Shown here: piece after piece, positions 45,801 to 54,058 of the stretch
Layout of the letters: each line of letters begins with the position of its first letter
Numbering within the stretch: position 1 is the first letter of the stretch
NCBI RefSeq assembly: GCF_900100605.1
Contig: NZ_FNCN01000017.1
Location: 1-64,000 of the forward strand
Source: Sinosporangium album
Lineage (GTDB): Bacteria; Actinomycetota; Actinomycetes; Streptosporangiales; Streptosporangiaceae
Direction: 5' to 3'
Length of the DNA: 64,000 nt
Notes under the pieces: generated by a model
Databases searched by the model: none
What the model was told of the DNA's origin: nothing
What the model saw: the letters and a program-made list of their open reading frames with translations, nothing else
Made by a program: the position numbers and the translations under genes

Positions 45801-46346
45801 GTCCTCGTAGAGCCCGCCCGGGAACTCGAATCCGTGGGCGTCCCAGAACGTGCGCCGGTAGACCTTGTTCCACACCGTGCGGTCTTGGAGCAGCGCGGTG
45901 AAGTCACGCACATGGGTCTTCTTGCGGGTCGCGCGAAACGGCTCGACATGCGACCACGATTTGGTGATGCCGGCCGAGCTCAACCGGCGCACGCCTCCGC
46001 AGGAGATGTCGGAGCCGGTGCGCTCCAGCGAGGTGACCAGCGTCTCGTACGCCGTGCGGGGCAGCACGTCGTCGCTGTCGGCGAAGGCCAGGTAGGTGCC
46101 GGTCGCGTGGGCCGTGCCGGTGTTGCGCGCCCGGCCGAGGCCCTGGTTCTCCTGCTCGACGATGCGAAATCTCGGGTCTTTGTCCACCCGGTTTTTGGCT
46201 ATGACCGCGCTCGCGTCCACAGAACCGTCGTCCACCAGGATGAACTCGACGTCTTTCAACGTCTGCGCCGCCAGCGAGGCCAGGCATTCCTCGAAATACG
46301 GCTCGACGTTGTAGTAGGGGACGACGACACTGAGCAAGGGCGCCAT
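42834..46346 (-). CDS. giant fusion of GT2 glycosyltransferase and CDP-glycerol glycerophosphotransferase
   Basis: The protein has 1170 residues. Residues 1-230 are a GT2 domain (S-V-V-V-P-Y-Y-N, V-D-D-G-S-V-D, A-D-S-D-D). A roughly 550-residue middle region has no family I know, but shows repeating beta-strand blocks with many Arg and Trp. The C-terminal part, from about 790, is a TagF-like glycerophosphotransferase: F-D-S-Y-A-G-S-Q-F, T-Y-L-Q-T-W-H-G-T-P-L-K, L-Y-A-P-T-W-R-D and V-T-D-Y-S-S-A-M-F-D-F. I chose the ATG at 46346 because GAGGAG lies 7 bases upstream. It should polymerise a polyol-phosphate chain. Two terminators follow it. Confidence 0.9.
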   Translation of the reverse strand: MAPLLSVVVPYYNVEPYFEECLASLAAQTLKDVEFILVDDGSVDASAVIAKNRVDKDPRFRIVEQENQGLGRARNTGTAHATGTYLAFADSDDVLPRTAYETLVTSLERTGSDISCGGVRRLSSAGITKSWSHVEPFRATRKKTHVRDFTALLQDRTVWNKVYRRTFWDAHGFEFPGGLYEDSPVTVAAHVLARSVDVLRNVVYYWRIREDGDRSITQRARELPNIVHRMAAVRTVGRFLASNAPQLKPLYDRYMLDVDLNLVVNAMGSVSADERRELLNLADAYLADIDPEVFEGLASIRRLKFHLARRRMVPELLEVLDYEANRSGSARVKSVGLFRPKWFVEHPFFRDRSRGVPDSVYEFSREMVLHSRVEDVTPCPGGLTLNGRAYIKGLNAASADQTKIRLWLSDRATGAVVELPVTRTLRPEITADAGDAAHIYDWAGFQTSVRFSSLRTGRRWRRSAWELHVEVTGRGVARTGRVAGPWHAYRRLFPGHEIVPRVVVQPVCSEDNLFLLQVNEARAMVTAAEVDGDALELRGWLKKPTPGASLSLVRRRARDRIDIPVELVAHIGKSSEFRARVPLADLPCTGPAAPGRQTVPAGDGVLWDFWMVGTGKRKRVMVEGGLALPRHADGVREAALTRTLSGCLSLVERAPRPVVGQAHWTDDDRLVLRGDVAVDGWRPERMSLRRRRTGDSYEAAVRFRSEDGGFTAEFAPAAMPGPGGELPLGRGLWDLLVEGPDGEVPVVVDRAAFPLLPAPRVAGHHEYTLGTHQADAAHLRVRHALGHDERGARARAVLRDSVYPRLRREPLRDLVVFDSYAGSQFSCNPRAVFEALRERAPHLAAVWVTKDGQFAVPPGTRTVLAGSRDHYEAMARARYVVGNFGQQRWFDKRPGQTYLQTWHGTPLKLMGYDLSARPYRRTEKLDWMRAEVPKWDLLISPSPFATPLMRSAFGYQGEILEVGYPRNDVFFREDAAERARRTRRRLGVPEGGRVVLYAPTWRDDRYVAAGKCLFDLELDLARLHAVLGDGVTVLVRAHYLVTQRRRQALPPSAIDVSRFPDIADLHLASDVLVTDYSSAMFDFANTRRPIVFFTYDLERYRDEVRGFYFDLEECAPGPVVRTSDEVIDVLRDLDAVAGRYGDAYTAFRERFCPHDDGGASGRVVGHLLGR

Positions 46347-46796
46347 GGTGGTGCTCCTCATGGAATCAGCTTGAGCGCGTGCACGGCGCGAGCCTTCGGC
46401 GGGCACCCTGACACACGCGAGCTCCTTCCGGCGCGGGCAGGGCTTGCGGGTGCGGGCTCAGCGCTATGGCGTGGCTATGGCGTGGCATGGGCGGTGGGCG
46501 TGCGGAGGGGCCGGCGAGGATTGGGGGCGCGGCCCCGGCGGTGGGGGCAAGGGGACTTTGCCGGAAATCATGTCCGCCGTCGGACGCCGGAGGCGGAGAC
46601 ATGGCCAGGTGTACTCCGTTCCTTGGCATTCACTTGACCACTTTCGCCTGATTGATCAAATGCGTAATACGCGAAGGAAGCACCGACTGACGGTAAATAG
46701 GGGAAATCTTGCCCGACTTACACCCGTGCCCTCTCCGCGGGGAAACGACGCGAGGCAGGAGCATCTAACGCAGGATTTCCACTAATAGAGAGACAC
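46347..46796. other. 450-base divergent intergenic region
   Basis: No gene is supported. The part near 46460-46500 has short gtggcatgg-like repeats. The stretch 46610-46790 is distinctly A/T-rich and must hold divergent promoters for the giant GT gene and the membrane protein. I cannot fix -10 and -35 boxes with confidence. Confidence 0.5.
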
Positions 46797-48362
46797 ATGA
46801 CACTCCTCGCGCCCATCCCCACCCGAACCGTCCAACCCCGCACGACCCGAGGGCGCCACGCACGACCCCGAGGACGCCACGCACTCCGCGGCTCCGCCGG
46901 AACCTGGACCTACCTCGCCCTCTCCCTCGTGGTCATGCTGTGGGGCTGCCTGGTGACCAGCCGGCACGTATGGGCGGGCGACTGGCCCATCCACCTCGCG
47001 ACGGTGCGCGAATTCGCCGCCGATCCCGCCGCCCCGGCCGACCCGATGACCGGGGAAGCGTCGCGGAGCCCCTACCTGTCGCCCTACATGGCGGTTCTGG
47101 GGCTCGTCTCCGCCCTCACCGGCGCCACGCCGAGGACCGTGCTCGAATGCGCCGGGCTCGTCAACCTCGCCCTGCTGCTCTGGTCGATCCGGCTGCTGTG
47201 CCGCGTGCTCAGCCCCCGGGAGGGCGTCGCCGTACTCGCCGTCGTCTTCACCCTGCTGCTGTGGGGCGTGTCGCCGCTGGAGTGGAGCGGCGTGCCGCAA
47301 CTGCGGTCGCTGTCCGACACGCTCGCGTATCCGAGCACCTTCGCCACCGCGCTCATGCTGTTGTGCTGGACGGCGCTTCTGCGGCGCAGACTCGCGGTCG
47401 CGGCTCCGCTCTTCGGGCTCATTCTGCTGGTGCATCCGTTCACGGCGGTCAACACGGCTCTCGGGGTGTTCGCCGTCATCGTCGTGCACCCGCGCACTAC
47501 CCTGCGGACCTCGGCGCTGTTCGGGCTGTGGGTGGCGGTCGCCGCGGCGTGGCCGTACGTCGACCTCACATTGCTGGTGGGTGAGGACGCGGGGTTCTCC
47601 GAGGTGCACTCGCACATGCTGGTGAACGCGCTGGGGAAGTACGGCCTGGCCCTGATCGGCGTGCCGTTCCTCATCCGGGACCGGCACCGGCCGCACGGGC
47701 GCGTGCTCCTGACCCTGTTCGCCGCGGCCACCGCCCTCATCGCCCTCGGCGTGCTGCTCAACCGCATGGAGACGGCGCGGGCCATCCCGGTGCTGGTGCT
47801 GGCGTCCCACCTCGCGCTGGCGCGGGCCCTCGGCGACGCGCTCCGGCGCGGTACGGCATGGCGCGCGGCGGCCGTGGTCACCGCGCTGTGCTGTGTCGCC
47901 GGGCTGGTCGGCGCGCGGGCGGGACTCGCGCGCATGTGGCCGCTGGACGCGATGCCGAAGGAGGACCGCCACCGGGTCTGGCGGCTTCTCATGCCGCCCG
48001 AGGGCTACGAGTTCGCCACGTCGGCGCTGCGCCCCGGGGAGACCGTGCTCGCCGGCACCTGGTGGGCGCGCAAACACGTCATGCTGATCGGCGGGTATCC
48101 GCTGCCGTCGCCGTGGCCATACCCGTACACCCCCACGTGGAAGGCGCGTCACACCGACGGGCACCGGTTCTTCGACCCCTCCGCGTCCGCCGTGGAACGC
48201 GCCGAAATCGCCCGGCGTTACGGGGCTCGCTGCGCCCTCGGGCATGACCTGCCGCCGGTGCCGGGGTTCGAGAAGGTTGCCCAGGGGCCTGCGGGAGCCG
48301 TACTGCTGTGCCAGGCTTCAGACGAGAAGATCCACCAGGAAGGGAGACAATCCCCCCGATGA
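46797..48362 (+). CDS. polytopic membrane protein, GT-C-like
   Basis: The 521-residue protein has a basic N-terminus, then about ten transmembrane helices up to residue 385, and a C-terminal extracytoplasmic part of about 130 residues. Topology and motifs such as W-P-I-H-L-A-T-V-R-E-F after the first helix, with an acidic pair A-G-D-W, resemble GT-C lipid-linked sugar transferases or related exporters. The fold assignment is tentative. Its stop overlaps the deacetylase start (ATGA), so the two act together. Position next to the polymer cluster suggests surface glycan modification. Confidence 0.7.
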   Translation: MTLLAPIPTRTVQPRTTRGRHARPRGRHALRGSAGTWTYLALSLVVMLWGCLVTSRHVWAGDWPIHLATVREFAADPAAPADPMTGEASRSPYLSPYMAVLGLVSALTGATPRTVLECAGLVNLALLLWSIRLLCRVLSPREGVAVLAVVFTLLLWGVSPLEWSGVPQLRSLSDTLAYPSTFATALMLLCWTALLRRRLAVAAPLFGLILLVHPFTAVNTALGVFAVIVVHPRTTLRTSALFGLWVAVAAAWPYVDLTLLVGEDAGFSEVHSHMLVNALGKYGLALIGVPFLIRDRHRPHGRVLLTLFAAATALIALGVLLNRMETARAIPVLVLASHLALARALGDALRRGTAWRAAAVVTALCCVAGLVGARAGLARMWPLDAMPKEDRHRVWRLLMPPEGYEFATSALRPGETVLAGTWWARKHVMLIGGYPLPSPWPYPYTPTWKARHTDGHRFFDPSASAVERAEIARRYGARCALGHDLPPVPGFEKVAQGPAGAVLLCQASDEKIHQEGRQSPR

Positions 48363-49063
48363 AGTCCCTCGCCGCCGCCGTCCTGGCCGCCACGACGCTC
48401 CTCACCCCCGGTACGGCACAAGCCGGGGCCACGGCGCCCCCCGTCAACTGCGCGAAGGTGAAGTGCCTGGCCTTGACCTTCGACGACGGGCCCGGCCCGC
48501 ACACCGCCCGGCTCCTCGACCTGCTCGCCGTGCACCGGGCCAAAGCCTCGTTCTACCTCGTCGGCAAGCGGGTCGAAGAGGACCCTCGCCTGACCGGACG
48601 CATCGCCCGGGAGGGCCACGAGATCGGCAACCACACCTACAGCCACCCGCGTCTGACCGAGCTGACCGACGGCGAGATCCTCGACCAGTGGGCCGACACG
48701 CAGCGGCTCATCGTCAAGGCCACGGGACGGCGGCCCACCACCATGCGCCCGCCGTACGGCGGGACCGACGACCGCGTGCTGGACCTCGCCGCGTCCGCAG
48801 GGCTCGCGCAGATCATGTGGACCGGCACCACGCTGGACTGGAAGCTGCGGGAGAAGAACGCGATCGAGCGGAAAGTGCTGTCGCTGGCCCGCCGCGACGG
48901 GGTGATCCTCATGCACGACGTCGTGCCCGCCACCGTCGAGGCGATGCCGTCGATCCTGACCGCGCTGAAGAAGCGGGGCTACCACCTGGTGACGGTCTCG
49001 GCGCTGCGCCGCGGCAAGCCGCTCGGGCCGGGCGAGAGCTACCCGCCGCGGCCCACGCAGTAG
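48359..49063 (+). CDS. secreted polysaccharide deacetylase
   Basis: The 234-residue protein has a signal peptide (1-22, A-Q-A cleavage) and one NodB domain. All catalytic motifs are present: T-F-D-D-G-P (motif 1), H-T-Y-S-H-P (motif 2, metal His), R-P-P-Y-G (motif 3), a W-containing motif 4 and L-M-H-D (motif 5). It removes N-acetyl groups from peptidoglycan or another amino-sugar polymer outside the cell. It is coupled to the membrane protein by ATGA overlap. The gene ends 13 bases before the convergent guaA stop. Confidence 0.92.
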   Translation: MKSLAAAVLAATTLLTPGTAQAGATAPPVNCAKVKCLALTFDDGPGPHTARLLDLLAVHRAKASFYLVGKRVEEDPRLTGRIAREGHEIGNHTYSHPRLTELTDGEILDQWADTQRLIVKATGRRPTTMRPPYGGTDDRVLDLAASAGLAQIMWTGTTLDWKLREKNAIERKVLSLARRDGVILMHDVVPATVEAMPSILTALKKRGYHLVTVSALRRGKPLGPGESYPPRPTQ

Positions 49064-49076
49064 GCCCGAGGGGGCC

Positions 49077-50627
49077 TCACTCCCACTCGATGGTGCCCGG
49101 GGGCTTGCTCGTGACGTCGAGGACGACCCGGTTGACCTCGCGGACCTCGTTGGTGATGCGGGTGGAGATGCGGGCCAGCACGTCGTAGGGGACGCGCGAC
49201 CAGTCGGCCGTCATCGCGTCCTCCGAGCTCACCGGGCGCAGCACCACCGGGTGGCCATAGGTGCGGCCGTCGCCCTGGACACCCACCGACCGGACGTCGG
49301 CCAGCAGCACGACCGGGCACTGCCAGATCTCGCGGTCGAGGCCGGCGCGCGACAGCTCCTCGCGGGCGATGGCGTCGGCCTCGCGCAGCAGGTCGAGCCG
49401 CTCGCGCGTCACCTCGCCGACGATGCGGATGCCGAGGCCGGGCCCGGGGAACGGCTGGCGCCACACCATCGCGGCCGGCAGGCCGAGCTCCTCGCCGGCC
49501 CGGCGCACCTCGTCTTTGAACAGCGTGCGCAGCGGCTCGACCAGCGCGAAGGCCAGGTCGTCGGGGAGGCCGCCCACGTTGTGGTGCGACTTGATGTTGG
49601 CCGTGCCGGTGCCGCCGCCCGACTCGACGACGTCGGGGTAGAGCGTGCCCTGCACCAGGAAGTCGACCGGGCCGTCCGCCATGATCGCCCGCTGCTCGTC
49701 CTCGAAGACCCGGATGAACTCACGGCCGATGATCTTGCGCTTCTCCTCGGGGTCGGTGACCCCCTCCAGCGCCTTGATGAACCGGTCGGCGGCCTCCACC
49801 ACGCGGAGCTTCACCCCGGTGGCGGCGACGAAGTCCTGCTCGACCTGCTCGGCCTCGCCCTTGCGCATGAGCCCGTGATCGACGAAGACGCAGGTCAGCC
49901 GGTCTCCGATGGCCCGCTGCACGATCGCGGCGGCCACCGCGGAGTCCACGCCGCCCGACAGGGCGCAGATCGCCCGGCCCTCCGGGCCGATCTGGGCGCG
50001 GACCGCCTCGACGGCGTCCTCCACGATGTTGAGCATCGTCCACGACGGCCGGCACCCGGCCGCCGCGAGGAAGTGCTCAAGCACCGCCTGCCCGTGCTCG
50101 GAGTGGAGCACCTCGGGGTGGAACTGCACGCCGTAGAGCCCGCGCTCGCGGTGCTCGAACGCGGCGACCGGCGTGTCCGCCGTCGTGGCGGTCACCACGA
50201 ACCCCTCGGGCGCGGCCGACACGCTGTCGCCGTGGGACATCCAGACGTTCTGCGAGGCCGGGAGCCCGGCGAACAGGGCGCCCTCCTCGACCACATCGAG
50301 GACCGTGCCGCCGTATTCCGCCGTGCCCGTGCGGGCCACCACGCCGCCGAGCGCGCGGGCCATGGCCTGGAACCCGTAGCAGATGCCGAACGTCGGCACC
50401 CCCGTGTCGAACAGGCCGTCGGCCACCTCCGGCGCCCCCTCGGCGTAGACCGAGGACGGCCCGCCGGACAGGATGATTGCCTTGGGGTTCTTCGCGAGGA
50501 TCTCCTCGACCGGCATGGTCGAGGGGACGATCTCCGAATAGACGTGGCACTCGCGCACGCGACGCGCGATGAGTTGCGCGTATTGCGCGCCGAAGTCGAC
50601 GACGAGGACAGTGTCGAACTCTGACAC
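49077..50627 (-). CDS. guaA: GMP synthase, glutamine-hydrolysing
   Basis: GuaA aminates XMP to GMP using ammonia from glutamine. The protein has 516 residues from the GTG at 50627, with AGGGGG 8 bases upstream; a longer start at 50651 is less likely. The class I amidotransferase triad residues lie in G-I-C-Y-G-F-Q and H-P-E-V. The PP-loop L-S-G-G-V-D-S-A starts the synthetase domain, and the C-terminal dimerisation domain ends P-P-G-T-I-E-W-E as usual. It is a single gene with its own promoter. guaB3-type coding occurs at the right end of the window. Confidence 0.97.
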   Translation of the reverse strand: MSEFDTVLVVDFGAQYAQLIARRVRECHVYSEIVPSTMPVEEILAKNPKAIILSGGPSSVYAEGAPEVADGLFDTGVPTFGICYGFQAMARALGGVVARTGTAEYGGTVLDVVEEGALFAGLPASQNVWMSHGDSVSAAPEGFVVTATTADTPVAAFEHRERGLYGVQFHPEVLHSEHGQAVLEHFLAAAGCRPSWTMLNIVEDAVEAVRAQIGPEGRAICALSGGVDSAVAAAIVQRAIGDRLTCVFVDHGLMRKGEAEQVEQDFVAATGVKLRVVEAADRFIKALEGVTDPEEKRKIIGREFIRVFEDEQRAIMADGPVDFLVQGTLYPDVVESGGGTGTANIKSHHNVGGLPDDLAFALVEPLRTLFKDEVRRAGEELGLPAAMVWRQPFPGPGLGIRIVGEVTRERLDLLREADAIAREELSRAGLDREIWQCPVVLLADVRSVGVQGDGRTYGHPVVLRPVSSEDAMTADWSRVPYDVLARISTRITNEVREVNRVVLDVTSKPPGTIEWE

Positions 50628-50833
50628 CGAAAGAACCCCCTGAGCTGGCACCGGGCAGGGGCCCAGTTTAGCCTCCCCCGCTCAGCCCCCGTTCCAGGTC
50701 AACCCAACCCCACACTGACCATCGCAAATCACTGGCCTCTGCCGTTACAGAGGACGGTGCGATACGCGGGTGTACAGCCTCGCCGGCGGGCCGGCTGTGA
50801 CACCCACGACGCCCCTGGCACCCACGACACCCC

Positions 50834-52219
50834 TCAGAAAGGGCTCCGCTCGATGGTGTCGAGGAGGGAGTGGAGGGTCTTGTCGTCGGTGGCGGGGGCC
50901 ATGACGGCGACGCGGAGGTGGCGGACGTCGGCCAGCTCGGTGGAGGTCACATGGAATGCGCCGTCGGTGAGGAGGTGCTCGCGGAGGGCGATGTGGTCGA
51001 CATCACGACCGCCGGGAGCGTAACGGAAGCAGACGATGTTGGACTCGGGCTCGTAGGGGCAGTCGAAGGCGGGCCGCTGCGACGCCAACTCCCAGAAGCG
51101 GTGCGCGGTGTCGTAGCGCGCGGCGACGTGGTCGCCGAGGCCGCGCTCGCCGCGCCAGGCGAGGTTGAGGAAGATCTTCAGCCCCATCTCCGACTTGGTG
51201 CACTCGACGGCCCGGCCGAGCAGATCGTGCTCCTGATCCCCGTAGAACAGGTAGCTCGCCTCCTGCTGGAACGCCTTCGACAGGTCGCCGTCGCGCCGGA
51301 CGAGGACGGCGGCGGCGAGGGCGGAGGTCCGCAGCATCTTGTGGGCGTCCCAGATGACGGAGTCGGCGAGCTCGATGCCGTCGAGAAGGTGCCGGTGGCG
51401 CTCACTGAGCAGCGCGGAGGCGCCGTGGGCGGCGTCCACGTGGAGCCACACGCCGTGGGCGGCGCAGAACTCGCCGATGCCGCGCAGGTCGTCGTGGAGC
51501 CCGGTGCCGGTGGCGCCGGCGGAGGCGACCAGGGCCATCGGCCGGCGTCCGGCCCGGCGCAGGCGGTCGAGGGCGGCGGGAAGCGCGGCGATGTCGATGC
51601 GGCCGAGGCGGTCGGCGTCGAGCGGCACGACCGCCCGTCCGCCGAGGCCCATGATGCCCGCGGCCCTGGCGATGGAGTAGTGCGCGCTCGGCGGCACGAG
51701 CAGCGCGAGGTCCCGCGGAACCCCGCCCGAAAAGGCGTCCGGTACGGCATGGGCCCGCGCGGCCAGCAGCGCGGTCAGATTGGCCAGGGACCCGCCGTGC
51801 GTGAGCACGCCCTCGCCCGACGGGAAACCGACCTTGTCCAGCATCCAGCGGAGCACTTCGAATTCGACGGTGGCCGCGGACGCCCCCATCTCATAGATCG
51901 CGACGGGGTTGTTCGTCGCCCCGTGGACGAATTCGGCGAGCGCGGCGGGGAAATCGGGGGAAGCCGTCTGATGTCCCAGGTAGGAGGGGTGGTGCATCCG
52001 CGTTCCCGCCTCCAGGAACCCGTGGAGGAACTCCTGGTAGGTCTCCGGGGTCATCCCGCCTTCGCGCATCCATCGCCGCAGGTCGAGGCGTTCGGCCAGG
52101 TCGCCGGGTGGGCGGCGGCTCAGCACCGGGCCTGTGCCCCGCTGGCTCTCCTCGACGTACGCGGCGAGCGCCGCGGTGGTGATCTCGGCAGCCTGCGCGA
52201 ACTCGTGAATCTTCCACAT
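50834..52219 (-). CDS. PLP-dependent group II decarboxylase
   Basis: The 461-residue protein is of the aromatic amino acid / diaminobutyrate / glutamate decarboxylase fold. The Schiff-base lysine lies in W-D-A-H-K-M-L-R. The cofactor-stacking His is in P-P-S-A-H-Y-S and the Asp in V-D-A-A-H-G. The N-terminal region H-H-P-S-Y-L-G-H-Q-T is typical. The substrate cannot be read from sequence; relatives act on DOPA, 2,4-diaminobutyrate or cysteine sulfinate. It lies 137 bases downstream of an aldehyde dehydrogenase gene on the same strand. Confidence 0.88.
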   Translation of the reverse strand: MWKIHEFAQAAEITTAALAAYVEESQRGTGPVLSRRPPGDLAERLDLRRWMREGGMTPETYQEFLHGFLEAGTRMHHPSYLGHQTASPDFPAALAEFVHGATNNPVAIYEMGASAATVEFEVLRWMLDKVGFPSGEGVLTHGGSLANLTALLAARAHAVPDAFSGGVPRDLALLVPPSAHYSIARAAGIMGLGGRAVVPLDADRLGRIDIAALPAALDRLRRAGRRPMALVASAGATGTGLHDDLRGIGEFCAAHGVWLHVDAAHGASALLSERHRHLLDGIELADSVIWDAHKMLRTSALAAAVLVRRDGDLSKAFQQEASYLFYGDQEHDLLGRAVECTKSEMGLKIFLNLAWRGERGLGDHVAARYDTAHRFWELASQRPAFDCPYEPESNIVCFRYAPGGRDVDHIALREHLLTDGAFHVTSTELADVRHLRVAVMAPATDDKTLHSLLDTIERSPF

Positions 52220-52356
52220 GGTCGACCTCCTCTGCCGACCATCATGGCGGTTTGCGGGTTATCGGGAGATACGAAACCCATGAGCCCCATGGCCGCAATC
52301 CCCATGCGGACAGCCGCACCTGGGCTCATGCCGTACGGCGCGAGCCCGGGTCCGGC

Positions 52357-53931
52357 TCACTTCACGCCCAGCCTGCGCATGACCTTCAGCACGTCCGCCA
52401 GCGTGTCCGCGTAGCGCTCGTAACTCATGCCGGGCAGCGGTTCGAATCCCAGCCATGACGCCTGGCTGGCGACCACCTGCAGCTCGGTGTACTTCAGCAT
52501 GCCCTCGGCCCCGTGCCGGTGGCCCATCCCCGACGTCTTGCGCCCGCCCATGGGGGCGTCGTAGGACGCGTAGGCGGCAGCGTACCCTTCGTTGATGTTG
52601 ACCGATCCGGCCTTGATGCGGGAGGCGATGTCCCGCCCCCGGGTGATGTTGCGCGTCCAGACGGAGGCGTTCAGGCCGTAGGCCGTGTCGTTGGCGCTGT
52701 CGATCGCCTCGCGCTCGGAGGTGAACGGGTAGACGGCGATGACCGGGCCGAACGTCTCCTCGCGGCAGACGGCCATCTCGTCGGTGACGCCGAGGAGCAC
52801 GGTCGGCTCGTAGAACAGCGGCCCGAGGTCGGGCCTGGCCCTGCCGCCGGTGAGCACGGTGGCGCCCTTGGCGACGGCGTCGTCCACGTGGGCGCGGACC
52901 GTTTCGAGCTGGCGGAGCGAGGTGAGCGACCCCATGGTCACCGTCCAGTCGAGCCCCGCGCCGAGCTTCATGCCGTCGATCTGCTGGAGCAGTTTCCCGG
53001 TGAAGGCGTCGAGCACCGACGTGTGAACGTAGATCCGTTCGGCGGACACGCAGAGCTGGCCGGCGCTGCTGAAAGCCGCCCGGAGGGTTCCCCGCGCGGC
53101 CCGGTCGAGGTCGGCGTCGTCAAGCACGATCATCGGGTTCTTGCCGCCGAGTTCGAGCGATACGCCGACGAAGCGGCGCGCGGCCTCCACGGCGATCTCG
53201 CGGCCGGCGCGGGTGGAGCCGGTGAAGGACACGTAGTCGGCGCCGTCGAGCAGCGCGTCGCCGATCTCGGCGGGGTCGCCCAGGACGACCTGCCAGATGT
53301 CGCGGGGCATGCCGAGCGAGACGAGCAGGTCGATGGTCCACAGGGTGGACAGGGCGGTCTGGGTGTCGGGCTTGTGGACGATGGCGTTGCCCGCGATGAG
53401 GGCGGGGATGGCGTCGGTCACGCCGAGGGACAGCGGATAGTTCCACGGGGAGATGTGCGTGACGACGCCCTTGGGGTGCCGGAGCTCGATCACCCCGGTG
53501 GCGAGGGGGAAGATGCCCCGGCGCCGTTTGGGCCGCAGCAGCTCGCGAGCCTCGCGCACGTAGTGGAGTGAGCATCCCGCGACATCGACGACCTCTTCGA
53601 AGGCGTGGCTCCTGGCCTTGCCCGTCTCCCACTGGACGATGTCCATGATCTCGGACCGGCGGTCGAGGATGGCGTCGTGCAGCAGGCGGAAAGGCCGGAT
53701 GCGCTCGCGCAGCGGCATGGTGGCCCAGGCGGCCTGCGCGGCGCGTGCCGCGGCGTGGGCCGCGCGGACGTCGTCGGCGGTGGAGACGGGCAGGTCGGCG
53801 AGCGGCTCTCCGGTGAAGGGGGCGGTGATCTGCTCGGTCTTCCCACCGGAGGCCACGTGGCGGGCGACACGGCGGATCATGTCGTGGTCGAGCGGGCGGT
53901 GGTCGGTGGACATCCCCAGAGTGCCAGACAT
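52357..53931 (-). CDS. gabD2: succinate-semialdehyde dehydrogenase (NADP)
   Basis: The 524-residue aldehyde dehydrogenase fits the actinobacterial GabD2 subgroup. The catalytic Cys is in A-G-Q-L-C-V-S-A-E-R. The general-base Glu is in L-E-L-G-G-K-N-P. S-P-W-N-Y-P-L is the cofactor site and F-T-G-S-T-R-A-G-R the Rossmann turn. It would oxidise succinate semialdehyde (for example from GABA) to succinate. The symbol rests on overall likeness only. ATG codons at 53931 and 53913 are both possible; the frame reaches 53985. The divergent lipoprotein gene starts close by. Confidence 0.85.
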   Translation of the reverse strand: MSGTLGMSTDHRPLDHDMIRRVARHVASGGKTEQITAPFTGEPLADLPVSTADDVRAAHAAARAAQAAWATMPLRERIRPFRLLHDAILDRRSEIMDIVQWETGKARSHAFEEVVDVAGCSLHYVREARELLRPKRRRGIFPLATGVIELRHPKGVVTHISPWNYPLSLGVTDAIPALIAGNAIVHKPDTQTALSTLWTIDLLVSLGMPRDIWQVVLGDPAEIGDALLDGADYVSFTGSTRAGREIAVEAARRFVGVSLELGGKNPMIVLDDADLDRAARGTLRAAFSSAGQLCVSAERIYVHTSVLDAFTGKLLQQIDGMKLGAGLDWTVTMGSLTSLRQLETVRAHVDDAVAKGATVLTGGRARPDLGPLFYEPTVLLGVTDEMAVCREETFGPVIAVYPFTSEREAIDSANDTAYGLNASVWTRNITRGRDIASRIKAGSVNINEGYAAAYASYDAPMGGRKTSGMGHRHGAEGMLKYTELQVVASQASWLGFEPLPGMSYERYADTLADVLKVMRRLGVK

Positions 53932-54058
53932 ATCCGAATCGTATTGAGCTGGGGGGCCGGACACCACCAAGCCACACTGTCGCACACCCCACCCCGCGCG
54001 GGAATACGAGCCAATTGCCGCCTTTGAACCACCCTGTCATCGCATGCGTCTACGGGGC

